DNA from: RGIG4140 sp045655105
Lineage (GTDB): Bacteria > Pseudomonadota > Alphaproteobacteria > CAAHEQ01 > UBA3637
Reading direction: 5' to 3'
Assembly: GCA_045655105.1 (NCBI GenBank)
Contig: JAZOOQ010000003.1
Span: forward strand, 1-10,489
Length of the DNA stretch: 10,489 nucleotides
Part shown: piece by piece, positions 1 to 6,774 of the stretch
Numbering within the stretch: position 1 is the stretch's first letter
How the letters are laid out: every line of letters starts with the position of its first letter
Notes under the pieces: model-generated
Told to the model about the DNA's origin: nothing
The model's database searches: none
The model's input: the letters and a program-made list of their open reading frames with translations, nothing else
Program-made: the position numbers and the translations under genes

Positions 1-7
1 AGGCAAA

Positions 8-847
8 ATGCCATTATATCGAAAAATGAAATCCCCATTGGGATATCAAAATTTAACAAACAGTTCTTTTGATTCTTATGGAGTGGATCATTCTGGGTTT
101 ACCACTAGAGATGAGCTTGAATATCAATTCGCGCGCCAAGAGCGTGAAAATCTGTTGATGGATCAAGAAAAACAAAACGGAGTTACCGATAATTTTACGC
201 AGTATGGCCATAACTTTTGGGGAACGCCAAGTGAAAATAATTTTGGATTTGGAAGTTCAAATATTTCTGAAAATATTGAGCGATTGCAAAAAACATTTAT
301 GACACCGCCTATTCAACCAGTTGTTGAAGAACCAAAATCATCAGGAAGTTTATTAAGCAATGATGAGAATTTATCATCAAATTCAATGTCTTCAATGAGA
401 GAGTCAAGTTCTGATAGTTTAAATTCTTCATATCCAAAGTATTGGAACACAGAAAAAGAGGGAAAGGATATATATGATAATGTTATCAATCAAATTGGAG
501 GCGAGCGCAAGCCATATCCACAAACTTCTTTGCGGTATATTATGTCTTTAGTGGGAGCATCAGGCAAAATGTATCTTGATAAAAATAGGCTTCAAAATCA
601 AAAAATTACGGATAAATTTAAACACGCCCTGATTAATTGTGAAGCAACAAAATTTGGTCGTGGAGGATATGATGCAGCAAGATTTTTATCAGCATTAAAG
701 GAGTTGAAAGATGTTGAGAGTAAAAGTAACACTATAGATGAAAGCAATGCTGATAATTATGCTAACAAAATTGGTCGACAAATTGGATTAAAATATTCAT
801 ATGATAGCTGTGAGGATAATTTGAAAAAGATTATTCAATATCAATAA
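8..847 (+). CDS. Hypothetical protein with a C-terminal Rhs-toxin-end-like domain
   Basis: I do not recognise this 279-aa protein with certainty. The N-terminal half (about 1-145) is polar and low in complexity, with a Ser/Asn-rich linker at about 110-142, so it is probably flexible. It has no signal peptide or membrane segment. Residues about 145-279 look folded. They carry the pattern D202-K-F-K-H206...N210-C211, a KELKD at 231-235, then D249-N-Y-A-N253-x-x-G256-R257, and C268-E269. From memory, this order (DKxxH, xxNC/SC, G, KExxD, DxxANxxG, CE) resembles domains at the C-terminal ends of Rhs/polymorphic-toxin proteins; this is inference. The start at 8 is preceded by AGG at 1-3, and any fuller ribosome site or promoter lies outside the window. 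The three small membrane proteins just downstream, on the same strand, could be partners. It could also be a phage or secreted protein of another kind. Confidence 0.7.
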   Translation: MPLYRKMKSPLGYQNLTNSSFDSYGVDHSGFTTRDELEYQFARQERENLLMDQEKQNGVTDNFTQYGHNFWGTPSENNFGFGSSNISENIERLQKTFMTPPIQPVVEEPKSSGSLLSNDENLSSNSMSSMRESSSDSLNSSYPKYWNTEKEGKDIYDNVINQIGGERKPYPQTSLRYIMSLVGASGKMYLDKNRLQNQKITDKFKHALINCEATKFGRGGYDAARFLSALKELKDVESKSNTIDESNADNYANKIGRQIGLKYSYDSCEDNLKKIIQYQ

Positions 848-856
848 GTAAAGTTA

Positions 857-885
857 TTGTGTTATTCGTTAGAATATTGTATAAT
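857..885 (+). promoter_or_regulatory. Sigma70-type promoter for the small membrane protein genes
   Basis: A perfect -10 hexamer TATAAT lies at 880-885. TTGTGT at 857-862 (three of six matches to the -35 consensus) is 17 bases upstream of it. It sits between the stop of the 279-aa gene and the first small membrane protein gene, about 30 bases before that start codon, so the three small genes can be expressed independently of the gene to their left. Not tested; inferred from spacing and consensus. Confidence 0.55.
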
Positions 886-914
886 AAGGCTTAAAGAATC
901 AAAGTGAGGATAAA

Positions 915-1121
915 ATGAACGATAGATGGCATATATTTAAAAAGATTAGAAGATTTGTTTCTTATTTTATCTTTTATCTTTGTTCTTTAGCCCTTATTCT
1001 GCTTATTTCGATAAGCGTTTTTGTGATTGGAACTGAATTTAAAAGCTTAAAACATTATCATGAAGATATGAGTAAATGCGTTTTTGTAATGGGGGATTAT
1101 TTAAAATGTCGAAAGGAATAA
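915..1121 (+). CDS. Small single-span membrane protein with Cys-X9-Cys tail (copy 1)
   Basis: This 68-aa protein has a basic N-terminus, one hydrophobic segment at about residues 14-38, and a short hydrophilic tail with Cys55 and Cys65. By the positive-inside rule the tail should lie in the periplasm, where the two cysteines could form a disulfide. The tail (YHEDMSKC...YLKC) matches the tail of the next protein (YHEFMQEC...YKKC) with identical Cys spacing, so the two are tandem paralogs. The start is supported by TGAGGA at 905-910, although the spacing to the ATG is short. The gene overlaps the next one by 16 bases, suggesting translational coupling. I do not recognise the family. Being next to a possible effector gene, an immunity role is conceivable but unproven. 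Confidence 0.65.
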   Translation: MNDRWHIFKKIRRFVSYFIFYLCSLALILLISISVFVIGTEFKSLKHYHEDMSKCVFVMGDYLKCRKE

Positions 1122-1339
1122 TTTTTGCTCTTAGAGAAAAGATAATGAAGCAATATTCTTTATGGATTGATTCAGTATGGATGCCAATTTTATTATTTGT
1201 CAGTGTGTTATTTGTATTTTTTATTTCTGTGTTTTTTTTGATGATGTGGCAAGAAAATTCAAAAACATATCATGAATTTATGCAAGAGTGCATTCAAAAA
1301 GAAAAAAATTATAAAAAATGCCTTAGCCAGTGGGATTAA
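1106..1339 (+). CDS. Small single-span membrane protein with Cys-X9-Cys tail (copy 2)
   Basis: This 77-aa protein is a paralog of its upstream neighbour. It has a basic N-terminus, a hydrophobic segment at about 24-47, and a hydrophilic tail with Cys62 and Cys72 in the frame YHEFMQEC...YKKC. I chose the ATG at 1106 because a G-rich ribosome site (GGGGGA at 1091-1096) lies about 9 bases upstream. A longer reading from 1076 has no such site, and an internal ATG at 1145 would still keep the membrane segment and tail. The start lies inside the end of the upstream gene. The family is not recognised. The predicted topology is N-in with a periplasmic Cys-pair tail. Confidence 0.62.
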   Translation: MSKGIIFALREKIMKQYSLWIDSVWMPILLFVSVLFVFFISVFFLMMWQENSKTYHEFMQECIQKEKNYKKCLSQWD

Positions 1340-1340
1340 A

Positions 1341-1344
1341 GGAG
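1341..1344 (+). promoter_or_regulatory. Ribosome binding site that sets the third small gene's start
   Basis: The run AAAGGAG ends here, 9 bases before the ATG at 1354. It favours that start over the in-frame ATG at 1330, which would itself overlap the stop of the preceding gene and lacks a comparable site. Confidence 0.6.
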
Positions 1345-1353
1345 AAAAGCGAT

Positions 1354-1578
1354 ATGATAAAGATAATGAAAAAAATACTTTTGCTCTTGGGCGTTTTTTT
1401 AGGATATTTTTATTTTATATTTGCAACGGGTCTTTTTTTGGGAATGATAATGCTGTTTTTATTCGATTTTCAATGGCCGAATAAAGAAGGTGAACAAAAA
1501 TATTGTTGGAAATTATTAACTCAAAAGATTTGCATTCAAAGAGAATCAATGATTTATGACGTTAAAAATGAAAATTAA
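1354..1578 (+). CDS. Small membrane protein with Cys-X8-Cys tail (divergent copy 3)
   Basis: This 74-aa protein starts with a basic MIKIMKK, followed by a long hydrophobic stretch at about residues 8-38 that could be one long span or a tight hairpin. Its hydrophilic tail carries Cys51 and Cys60. The overall plan (basic N-terminus, membrane segment, short tail with two cysteines) matches the two preceding proteins, but the Cys spacing is one residue shorter and the YHE motif is absent, so it is at best a diverged relative. It begins 14 bases after the previous stop and has a strong ribosome site (AAAGGAG). It is probably the last gene of this three-gene transcript. Function unknown. Confidence 0.6.
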   Translation: MIKIMKKILLLLGVFLGYFYFIFATGLFLGMIMLFLFDFQWPNKEGEQKYCWKLLTQKICIQRESMIYDVKNEN

Positions 1579-1602
1579 AAATCCTTAAAAAAAAGGAATT
1601 AT

Positions 1603-1632
1603 AGTCGCTTTTATAAGTTTAAATAAGCGACT
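1603..1632. repeat. Perfect inverted repeat downstream of the small membrane genes
   Basis: AGTCGCTT (1603-1610) pairs exactly with AAGCGACT (1625-1632) around a 14-base loop. It lies 25 bases past the stop of the last small gene. There is no T-run directly after it on the plus strand, so it is not a textbook intrinsic terminator, though it could protect an mRNA 3' end. A second small stem (TCCTT/AAGGA, 1582-1597) lies just before it. The rest of 1579-1700 is AT-rich and shows nothing else. Confidence 0.45.
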
Positions 1633-1700
1633 CTTTGGGATTGAAAAGAGGAAGCATGCCTTTTTAATTCTGGATTTTTTTAGATGATAAGAATCTGGAT

Positions 1701-1731
1701 AAAAAAAGCCCCCCGCAAAAAAGCAGAGGGC
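1701..1731 (-). terminator. Intrinsic terminator of gltX
   Basis: Read on the minus strand, about 30 bases after the gltX stop, GCCCTCTGC pairs with GCGGGGGGC (nine pairs, two of them G-U) across a six-T loop and is followed by seven T. This is a classic Rho-independent terminator for the gltX transcript. Confidence 0.85.
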
Positions 1732-1760
1732 GATTTATCGGTTTTGTTTTAAAGCTTATC

Positions 1761-3212
1761 TTATCTGGCGTTCACTTTTTCAATCGCTTTTGTTAAACGA
1801 GCGATCACTTCTTCTTGCCCTAAAAGATAGGCAGCTTCCGTTGCGCCACCAGCGGTGAATTGTTTACCAGTCAGGGCCGTTCGAATTGGCCACAAAACTT
1901 GCCCGTTTTTAAGACCCATTTTTTCAGGCAACGTCATTAAAGCATCATGCATGGCTTGCATGCTTTCAAAAGCTTTCTTATCTTGCAATAATTCAAGAGC
2001 AACAGGCAACACTTTGGCTGTTACCTCAAGATCCGTTTTCATCTTTTTGTGGCAATACATTTCAAGATCATATTCTGGCATTTCATCAAAGAAATCAACC
2101 AAATCAATGATTTCGGATAAAACATTTACACGCGGTTGCAACACGGCAGATAATGTTTTTAAATCCAAATTGCGTTTGATGGCTTTTTCATAGTATGGCA
2201 ATGCTTTTTCATGGAAGTCTTCAAGGCTCATATTGCGGATATAAACCCCGTTAATCCATTTTAATTTTTCAATATCAAAAATGGCAGGGGCTTTGTTAAT
2301 GCCTTGAATATTAAAGTTTTTAATCAAGTCTTCCATTGAAAAGATTTCTTGCTCTGTTTTTGGATTCCAGCCCAAAAGAGCGATATAGTTCACAATGGCT
2401 TCTGTTAAATACCCTTTTGCTTTTAAATCTTGGAAAGAAGCATCACCGTTGCGTTTGCTGAGCTTATTATGCGCATCTTTCATAATTGGAGGCAAGTGGA
2501 TATAAGTTGGAATATTCCAGCCAAAAGCTTCATACATCAAGTTATATTTTGGTGTGGAAGAAAGATATTCATTCCCGCGGATCACATGAGTGATATTCAT
2601 CAAATGGTCATCAATCACATTGGCAAAGTTATATGTTGGATAGCCATCAGATTTAAGCAAAATACCTTCATCAAGCGTTTTGTTTTCAACCGTGATGCGA
2701 CCATAAACTTCATCAATAAACGTTGTTTTTTTGAAAGGATCAATTGTTTGACGAACGGTATATTTTTCGCCATTTTTAATGCGTTCACGTGCTTCTTCAA
2801 GGGTTAAATGCTTGCAAGGGTCATCAAACTTAAAAGCTTTTCCTTGAGCTTCAGCTGCTTGTTTTTTGGCTTCTAATTCTTCAGCCGAGCAAAAGCAATA
2901 ATGCGCGCCATTTAATTCAACCAATTTATCGGCATATTCTTTATAAAGAGGCAAACGATCGGATTGGATATATGGCCCAAAATCGCCCCCTTTATCTGGC
3001 CCTTCATCATGCAATAAGCCAACATCTTTAAGTGTTTCATAAACAACATCAACAGCGCCTTCAACAAAGCGTTCTTGATCGGTATCTTCAATTCTTAAAA
3101 TGAAAGATCCGCCAGCATTTTTGGCGATAAGATATTCATAAAGAGCGGTTCTTAAGTTTCCAATATGCATATATCCAGTTGGGCTTGGTGCAAAACGACT
3201 TCTGATTGACAT
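1761..3212 (-). CDS. gltX: Glutamyl-tRNA synthetase
   Basis: This cytosolic class I enzyme joins glutamate to tRNA-Glu using ATP; in bacteria lacking GlnRS a related enzyme also charges tRNA-Gln. The 483-aa length is normal. The N-terminal Rossmann fold has the HIGH-type motif HIGN at 16-19 in FAPSPTGYMHIGN. The KMSKS-type motif is KLSKR at 250-254, followed by NGD, as usual in GluRS. A zinc-binding set is intact: Cys106-x-Cys108, 24 residues, Cys133-x-His135, the same spacing known from E. coli GluRS. The C-terminal part is the helical anticodon-binding domain. The frame is open 71 codons further upstream, but I start at the ATG at 3212. It has AAGGA about 9 bases upstream, the protein begins there like its family (MSIRSRFAPSPTG), and the extension covers the promoter. 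It is monocistronic, with its own promoter and terminator, and divergent from the phage genes. Confidence 0.97.
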   Translation of the reverse strand: MSIRSRFAPSPTGYMHIGNLRTALYEYLIAKNAGGSFILRIEDTDQERFVEGAVDVVYETLKDVGLLHDEGPDKGGDFGPYIQSDRLPLYKEYADKLVELNGAHYCFCSAEELEAKKQAAEAQGKAFKFDDPCKHLTLEEARERIKNGEKYTVRQTIDPFKKTTFIDEVYGRITVENKTLDEGILLKSDGYPTYNFANVIDDHLMNITHVIRGNEYLSSTPKYNLMYEAFGWNIPTYIHLPPIMKDAHNKLSKRNGDASFQDLKAKGYLTEAIVNYIALLGWNPKTEQEIFSMEDLIKNFNIQGINKAPAIFDIEKLKWINGVYIRNMSLEDFHEKALPYYEKAIKRNLDLKTLSAVLQPRVNVLSEIIDLVDFFDEMPEYDLEMYCHKKMKTDLEVTAKVLPVALELLQDKKAFESMQAMHDALMTLPEKMGLKNGQVLWPIRTALTGKQFTAGGATEAAYLLGQEEVIARLTKAIEKVNAR

Positions 3213-3243
3213 GAGAAAATTCCTTTCAATTAAATAATGAAAG

Positions 3244-3272
3244 AATATACAAAAATTTATCTCATTCGTCAA
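3244..3272 (-). promoter_or_regulatory. Sigma70-type promoter of gltX
   Basis: On the minus strand TTGACG (3272-3267) and TATATT (3249-3244) are separated by exactly 17 bases, which is close to the consensus promoter. It lies about 32 bases upstream of the chosen gltX start. It shows that the long upstream extension of the frame is not coding. Confidence 0.65.
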
Positions 3273-3288
3273 GAAAAATCTATTCTTT

Positions 3289-3305
3289 TTGCCTTTTTTA
3301 GGCAA
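3289..3305. repeat. Hairpin in the gltX / phage gene intergenic region
   Basis: TTGCCT (3289-3294) pairs with AGGCAA (3300-3305) around five T. Five bases later on the plus strand there is a run of seven T (3311-3317), so it could act as a weak terminator or leader hairpin ahead of the first phage gene. It is upstream of the gltX -35 on the other strand. I see no convincing plus-strand promoter in 3213-3352. Confidence 0.35.
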
Positions 3306-3352
3306 GAGGATTTTTTTATTTTCATCAACAAAACAAGGAAAGGATTTTGAAA

Positions 3353-3589
3353 ATGAATTATTCCAAACAAGCAAGCTTTTTAATGCTTTCAAAAATTCAA
3401 GAGATGGCTTTAGATCAAACGCCAAAACCTGATTTTACGGCCGCTTTAAGAGCCGAAGAACTTAAGGGAAAGTTGTTTCATCTTTATCAAGAAAAAAAAG
3501 AAGATGCCAAAACAATTGCAACAGTTTTAACCCCCAAAGCTTTGGTTTCGTTTATTGAATCAGAGCAATCAAACCAATTAGATTTTTAA
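3353..3589 (+). CDS. Small phage protein upstream of terL, TerS-like
   Basis: This 78-aa soluble protein sits 13 bases upstream of the terminase large subunit, the usual position of the small terminase subunit, which recognises phage DNA and feeds it to TerL. Residues about 28-48 (DFTAALRAEELKGKLFHLYQEK) resemble, from memory, the C-terminal part of TerS proteins, where a 'xAALRAxELxGKLxGLF' pattern is common. What is missing is the N-terminal helix-turn-helix DNA-binding domain, and the length is about half that usual for TerS. It is therefore either a reduced TerS or an unrelated small phage protein. The ATG at 3353 is preferred over a TTG at 3347 because AAGGAAAGGA ends 8 bases upstream of it. 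It probably shares a transcript with terL. Confidence 0.6.
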   Translation: MNYSKQASFLMLSKIQEMALDQTPKPDFTAALRAEELKGKLFHLYQEKKEDAKTIATVLTPKALVSFIESEQSNQLDF

Positions 3590-3602
3590 AAGGAGAGTTT
3601 TT

Positions 3603-4949
3603 ATGAAAGAAAAAGAAGAAAAAATGATTGAAGTGAATATTCCTGCGGTTTTTAAAGAATTGCTCACCATTAAAAAACGCGTTAAACTTTACTATGGGGG
3701 CAGAAGTGGGGGCAAAAGTTATGCCTTTGCCGATAGTTTGCTTTTAAAGGCGCGTCAAGAAAAGCTTTTTATTGTTTGTTTGCGCGAAATTCAAAGTTCG
3801 ATTAAAGATTCTGTTAAAAAACTTTTGGAAGATAGGATTTTACATTATGGGTTTCAAGATTATAAAGTTTTTGAAACAAGAATTGAAAATCAAATCACAG
3901 GAAGCGTTTTTGTTTTTAAAGGCCTTCGCGATCAAGACCCTCAAAAAATCAAATCATTAGAAGGGGCGGATATTGCTTGGATTGAAGAAGCGCAAACCAT
4001 CAGCAAAAAAAGTTTTGATATTTTGCTTCCAACGATAAGAAAACCAAACTCTGAAATTTGGATTAGCATGAACCGTGAGCTTGAAAATGATCCTGTTTGG
4101 GTGGCTTTGGGGGCAAATCCTGATGAAAACACATTTGTTAAAAAAGTGAACTTTTATGATAATCCTTTTTGCCCAAAAGAAATGATTGAATTGGCCTATA
4201 AAACCAAAAAAACAGCGCCAGAAGATTATGCGCATATTTGGTTGGGAGAACCTGTGAGCGAAATATCTTCAAAATTAATTGCGCCTGTTTTGGTTCGAAA
4301 AGCGCAACGCGCTCAATGCTTTGAAACATATTCGCCATTGGTGATTGGGCTTGATATTGCAAGGTTTGGAGATGATGAATCCGTTTTTTGCTTTCGAAGA
4401 GGGCGCGTTGTGGAACGTTTTGAAATTTTTAAGAAAAAAGATACCGTTCAATTGGCTGATATTGCTTCAAGATATTTAGAAGATTTTCATCCCAAAAAGC
4501 TTTTTATGGATATTGGTGCCAATGGAGCAGGGGTTTATGATATTTTAACCGATCGTGGCTTTGCGCCTTTGATTAAGGGGGTATTTTTCGGGGGCAAAGC
4601 CATGAATGGGGATAGATATGTGAATAAACGGGCCGAAATGTGGGATCATATCCTTTCCTTTTTATCTCAAGACTTGGATGTTTTATTGCCAGCAGATGAA
4701 ATGCTTTTTGCTGATTTAACGTCCGTGAATAAAAAATATGATCCCATGGGAAGATTGCAACTTGAAAGCAAAGAAGAAATTAAAAAACGCTTGGGCCGTT
4801 CGCCCGATAGGGGGGATGCCTTGGCGCTCACTTTTGCCGAACCTGTTTTTGAATCAAGAGAAGATCTTTTGAAAAAAACGCATTTGTTTGGTTCTGGGCG
4901 CGTTCAAGTGGAAGATTTGTTTCAAAAGCCAAAATATCAGGGGTGGTGA
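3603..4949 (+). CDS. terL: Phage terminase large subunit
   Basis: This 448-aa protein is the ATP-driven motor and nuclease that packages phage DNA into proheads through the portal. The N-terminal ATPase shows the Walker A motif GGRSGGKS (32-39), Walker B IAWIEEA (124-130, with the acidic pair at 128-129) and a coupling-type segment ending ISMN (154-157). The C-terminal RNase H-like nuclease has the expected acidic residues: D251 in GLDIARFGDD, D303 in FMDIGANG, and D405 in DRGDALAL. The length is typical of the PBSX/Terminase_3-like group and nothing appears broken. AGGAG lies 7 bases before the ATG. A second in-frame ATG is at residue 8. The neighbour on the left is a TerS-like gene. On the right the phage operon is interrupted by an EF-hand gene before structural genes resume. 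Confidence 0.95.
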   Translation: MKEKEEKMIEVNIPAVFKELLTIKKRVKLYYGGRSGGKSYAFADSLLLKARQEKLFIVCLREIQSSIKDSVKKLLEDRILHYGFQDYKVFETRIENQITGSVFVFKGLRDQDPQKIKSLEGADIAWIEEAQTISKKSFDILLPTIRKPNSEIWISMNRELENDPVWVALGANPDENTFVKKVNFYDNPFCPKEMIELAYKTKKTAPEDYAHIWLGEPVSEISSKLIAPVLVRKAQRAQCFETYSPLVIGLDIARFGDDESVFCFRRGRVVERFEIFKKKDTVQLADIASRYLEDFHPKKLFMDIGANGAGVYDILTDRGFAPLIKGVFFGGKAMNGDRYVNKRAEMWDHILSFLSQDLDVLLPADEMLFADLTSVNKKYDPMGRLQLESKEEIKKRLGRSPDRGDALALTFAEPVFESREDLLKKTHLFGSGRVQVEDLFQKPKYQGW

Positions 4950-4981
4950 TTTTTTTTGCTTTCTTTCTTTGTTTTTTATGA

Positions 4982-4996
4982 TATACTAAAAGTATA
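4982..4996 (+). promoter_or_regulatory. Possible promoter -10 within a palindrome, upstream of the EF-hand gene
   Basis: TATACT (4982-4987) is a good -10 hexamer and forms a perfect inverted repeat with AGTATA (4991-4996) around AAA, an arrangement seen in small operators. The -35 is weak: TTGCTT at 4956-4961 is 20 bases away, and nothing better lies at 17. It is located 27 bases before the EF-hand start, in a T-rich 73-bp gap after terL. Independent expression of the cargo gene is therefore plausible, not shown. Confidence 0.35.
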
Positions 4997-5022
4997 AAGA
5001 TATAAAAAGATAGGGGGCATAT

Positions 5023-6090
5023 ATGTCAAGTGATAATAATAGGGATCAAACAGTTCAACCTGAAGACTCGCATGCTTCTAGGAATGCAGAGGTTGTATCC
5101 GACCTTGCGCAACTTTATCAGAGTGGGCCACAAACGAGGGCCACATATTCCGATAATGAATTACCCACTGAAAAGGCTATAAAAGCTGATAAAGCAAGAA
5201 ACCAGGCTTTTTCTGGTGTTATGAACGCCGCTGCTAATGCAATTCCTTTGGGAAAGAGTGCTGTTGATGTTGCTAATACTGTCAATGATATGAACAATAG
5301 GAGCGCCCTGAATCTTCCTGGGGGTGCTTTGGGGGCCGTCGGAGAGGGTGATGTCTTGGTGGCAACAGTCACATCAAAAAGGGAATCTTTTTGGGGTAAA
5401 ATCGGGGGAGGATTGAAGTGGGTTTTTTCAAAAGTTTCCAACTTCTTTTCAAGCTTAATCCCAGGAGGGTCTTTTGTTTCTGATGGTGTTCAAGTTGGTT
5501 TGGAAGTTGGCTTAAACTCTTTTAAAAATTCAGAACAAGCGAGTTATCGTCGAGAAACTGGGCAAAGGCTTTATTTTGCCGATCGGGATGATTTAGAAGA
5601 GATATTTCATACGGATCAAGAGGAAATATTAAATTCAATCGCTTCTGTTTTAGATGCGAACAGAGATGGAGAAGTGGATATGTTAGAATTATCAACAGCA
5701 CAAACACTTTTGGATCAAGATCGCTCTGGTGATGTTTCAGCTGAAGAAATTCAAGCTCATGGGGGACTTCAAGGGGCGATGGCTTATTTAAACCACCATC
5801 ATAAAGATGCCGTCGATCGGATTGAATATGATGAAACATTTGGCAAATATAATTTATTAAGAACATTGGGTAGTTCCTCTGAAGCACGAGAAACCATCGG
5901 CAATCGATTTATGGAACTTGATAAGGATAAAGATGGAAAGGTTTCGCGGGATGAATATCGCGAAGCATTGGAAGGGCTGGATATGAATGGTGATAGAGTT
6001 ATCGATCGAAATGAAAGAAAAGCCATTCAAGATGATCCAAATGCTGCTTTTAACTTAATGGTTCAAAGATTAAATAACTCTGGTCGCTAA
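5023..6090 (+). CDS. EF-hand calcium-binding protein in the phage gene cluster (candidate moron)
   Basis: This 355-aa protein has four EF-hand loops with canonical 12-residue spacing, beginning Asp and ending Glu: 211-222 (DANRDGEVDMLE), 231-242 (DQDRSGDVSAEE), 300-311 (DKDKDGKVSRDE) and 320-331 (DMNGDRVIDRNE). They are arranged as two pairs, the usual calcium-binding unit. The first half is different: a polar N-terminus (1-60), an Ala/Gly-rich stretch (60-112) and an amphipathic or membrane-active-looking segment at about 122-149 (FWGKIGGGLKWVFSKVSNFF...). There is no Sec signal peptide. The family is not recognised beyond the EF-hands. It lies between terL and later phage genes, with its own possible promoter and a terminator downstream. 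It also looks less Lys-rich than its neighbours, as expected of an inserted cargo gene. GGGGG at 5013-5017 is the ribosome site. It may be a secreted or host-acting protein; that is inference. Confidence 0.85.
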   Translation: MSSDNNRDQTVQPEDSHASRNAEVVSDLAQLYQSGPQTRATYSDNELPTEKAIKADKARNQAFSGVMNAAANAIPLGKSAVDVANTVNDMNNRSALNLPGGALGAVGEGDVLVATVTSKRESFWGKIGGGLKWVFSKVSNFFSSLIPGGSFVSDGVQVGLEVGLNSFKNSEQASYRRETGQRLYFADRDDLEEIFHTDQEEILNSIASVLDANRDGEVDMLELSTAQTLLDQDRSGDVSAEEIQAHGGLQGAMAYLNHHHKDAVDRIEYDETFGKYNLLRTLGSSSEARETIGNRFMELDKDKDGKVSRDEYREALEGLDMNGDRVIDRNERKAIQDDPNAAFNLMVQRLNNSGR

Positions 6091-6180
6091 TAAGAGGAAA
6101 TGAAGTAATCGGTTGATGACCTTTTTTTATCAACACATCTGAATTATTTTTTTTATGCGTCCATTTTAACCCATTTACTT

Positions 6181-6613
6181 TCCTCTTATTTTATTTGTCC
6201 CTATTAAACCAAACCTAAGTGGTCATTTAGGCAGAATTTGACTATGCCTCTCATTTTATTTGCCCCCATTAAACCAAACCTAGATGCCCATTTGGGCAGA
6301 GTTTAACCATTCCTCTTATTTTATTTACTCTTATTAAGCCAAACCTAGATGCCCACTTGGGCAGAATTTAACTATTCCTCTGATTTTATTTACCCCCATT
6401 AAACCCAAACCTAGATGCCCACTTGAGGAGAGTTTGATCGCTCCGCTTATTTTATTTACTCTCCATTAAACCAAACCTAGATGGTCATTTGAGCAGAGTT
6501 TAACCATTCCTCTTATTTTATTTACTCTCCATTAAACAAAACCTAAATGGTCACTTGGGCAGAGTTTAACCATTCTGCTTATTTTATTTACCCCCATTAA
6601 ATTAAACCTAAAT
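6181..6613. repeat. Tandem array of a 65/66-bp repeat, about 6.7 copies
   Basis: Copies begin at 6181, 6246, 6311, 6376, 6442, 6508 and 6574 (the last partial). The period is 65 for the first three steps and 66 for the next three. Each unit starts close to TCCTCTTATTTTATTT, then reads near CCATTAAACCAAACCTAGAT, then a hairpin core (TGCCCACTTGGGCA in the third unit) and ends near CAGAGTTTAACCAT. The hairpin core is perfect in units 2 and 3 and imperfect in the others. An outer pair TTAAAC/GTTTAA flanks the core in several units, so each unit could form a nested stem. Copies differ at scattered sites, so the array is not recent. There is no open frame through it and no spacer structure of the CRISPR kind. 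Confidence 0.9.
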
Positions 6614-6774
6614 TATATATTCTTCTGGTTTAAGTAAAGCTTTAAGAATCTTTAATAACCTTTTGATAGTATAAGATATTAACATTTTGTCACTTTTGTC
6701 ATTTTTATCTGTTGCCTTTTTTTATTTTGAGGGGTAAAGTAAGATAAAATCGAAGTTTTATAAATTTTTTTAAG

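Noticed and set aside
1272..1484. Third-frame reading across the second and third small membrane genes
   Set aside because: It overlaps both in another frame, has no ribosome site and no coherent domain.
3213..3425. 71-codon N-terminal extension of gltX on the minus strand
   Set aside because: It covers a good promoter, lacks family similarity, and the ATG at 3212 has a proper ribosome site.
4936..4958. Intrinsic terminator at the end of terL
   Set aside because: Eight T are present at 4950-4957 but the only stem is ATCA/TGAT, too weak to support the call.
5522..5887. Long minus-strand open frame opposite the EF-hand gene
   Set aside because: It is the antisense shadow of clear EF-hand coding sequence, as are the frames at 5118-5441 and 5799-6026.
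6181..6613. CRISPR array
   Set aside because: Units are directly contiguous 65/66-bp copies without unique spacers and no cas genes are nearby.
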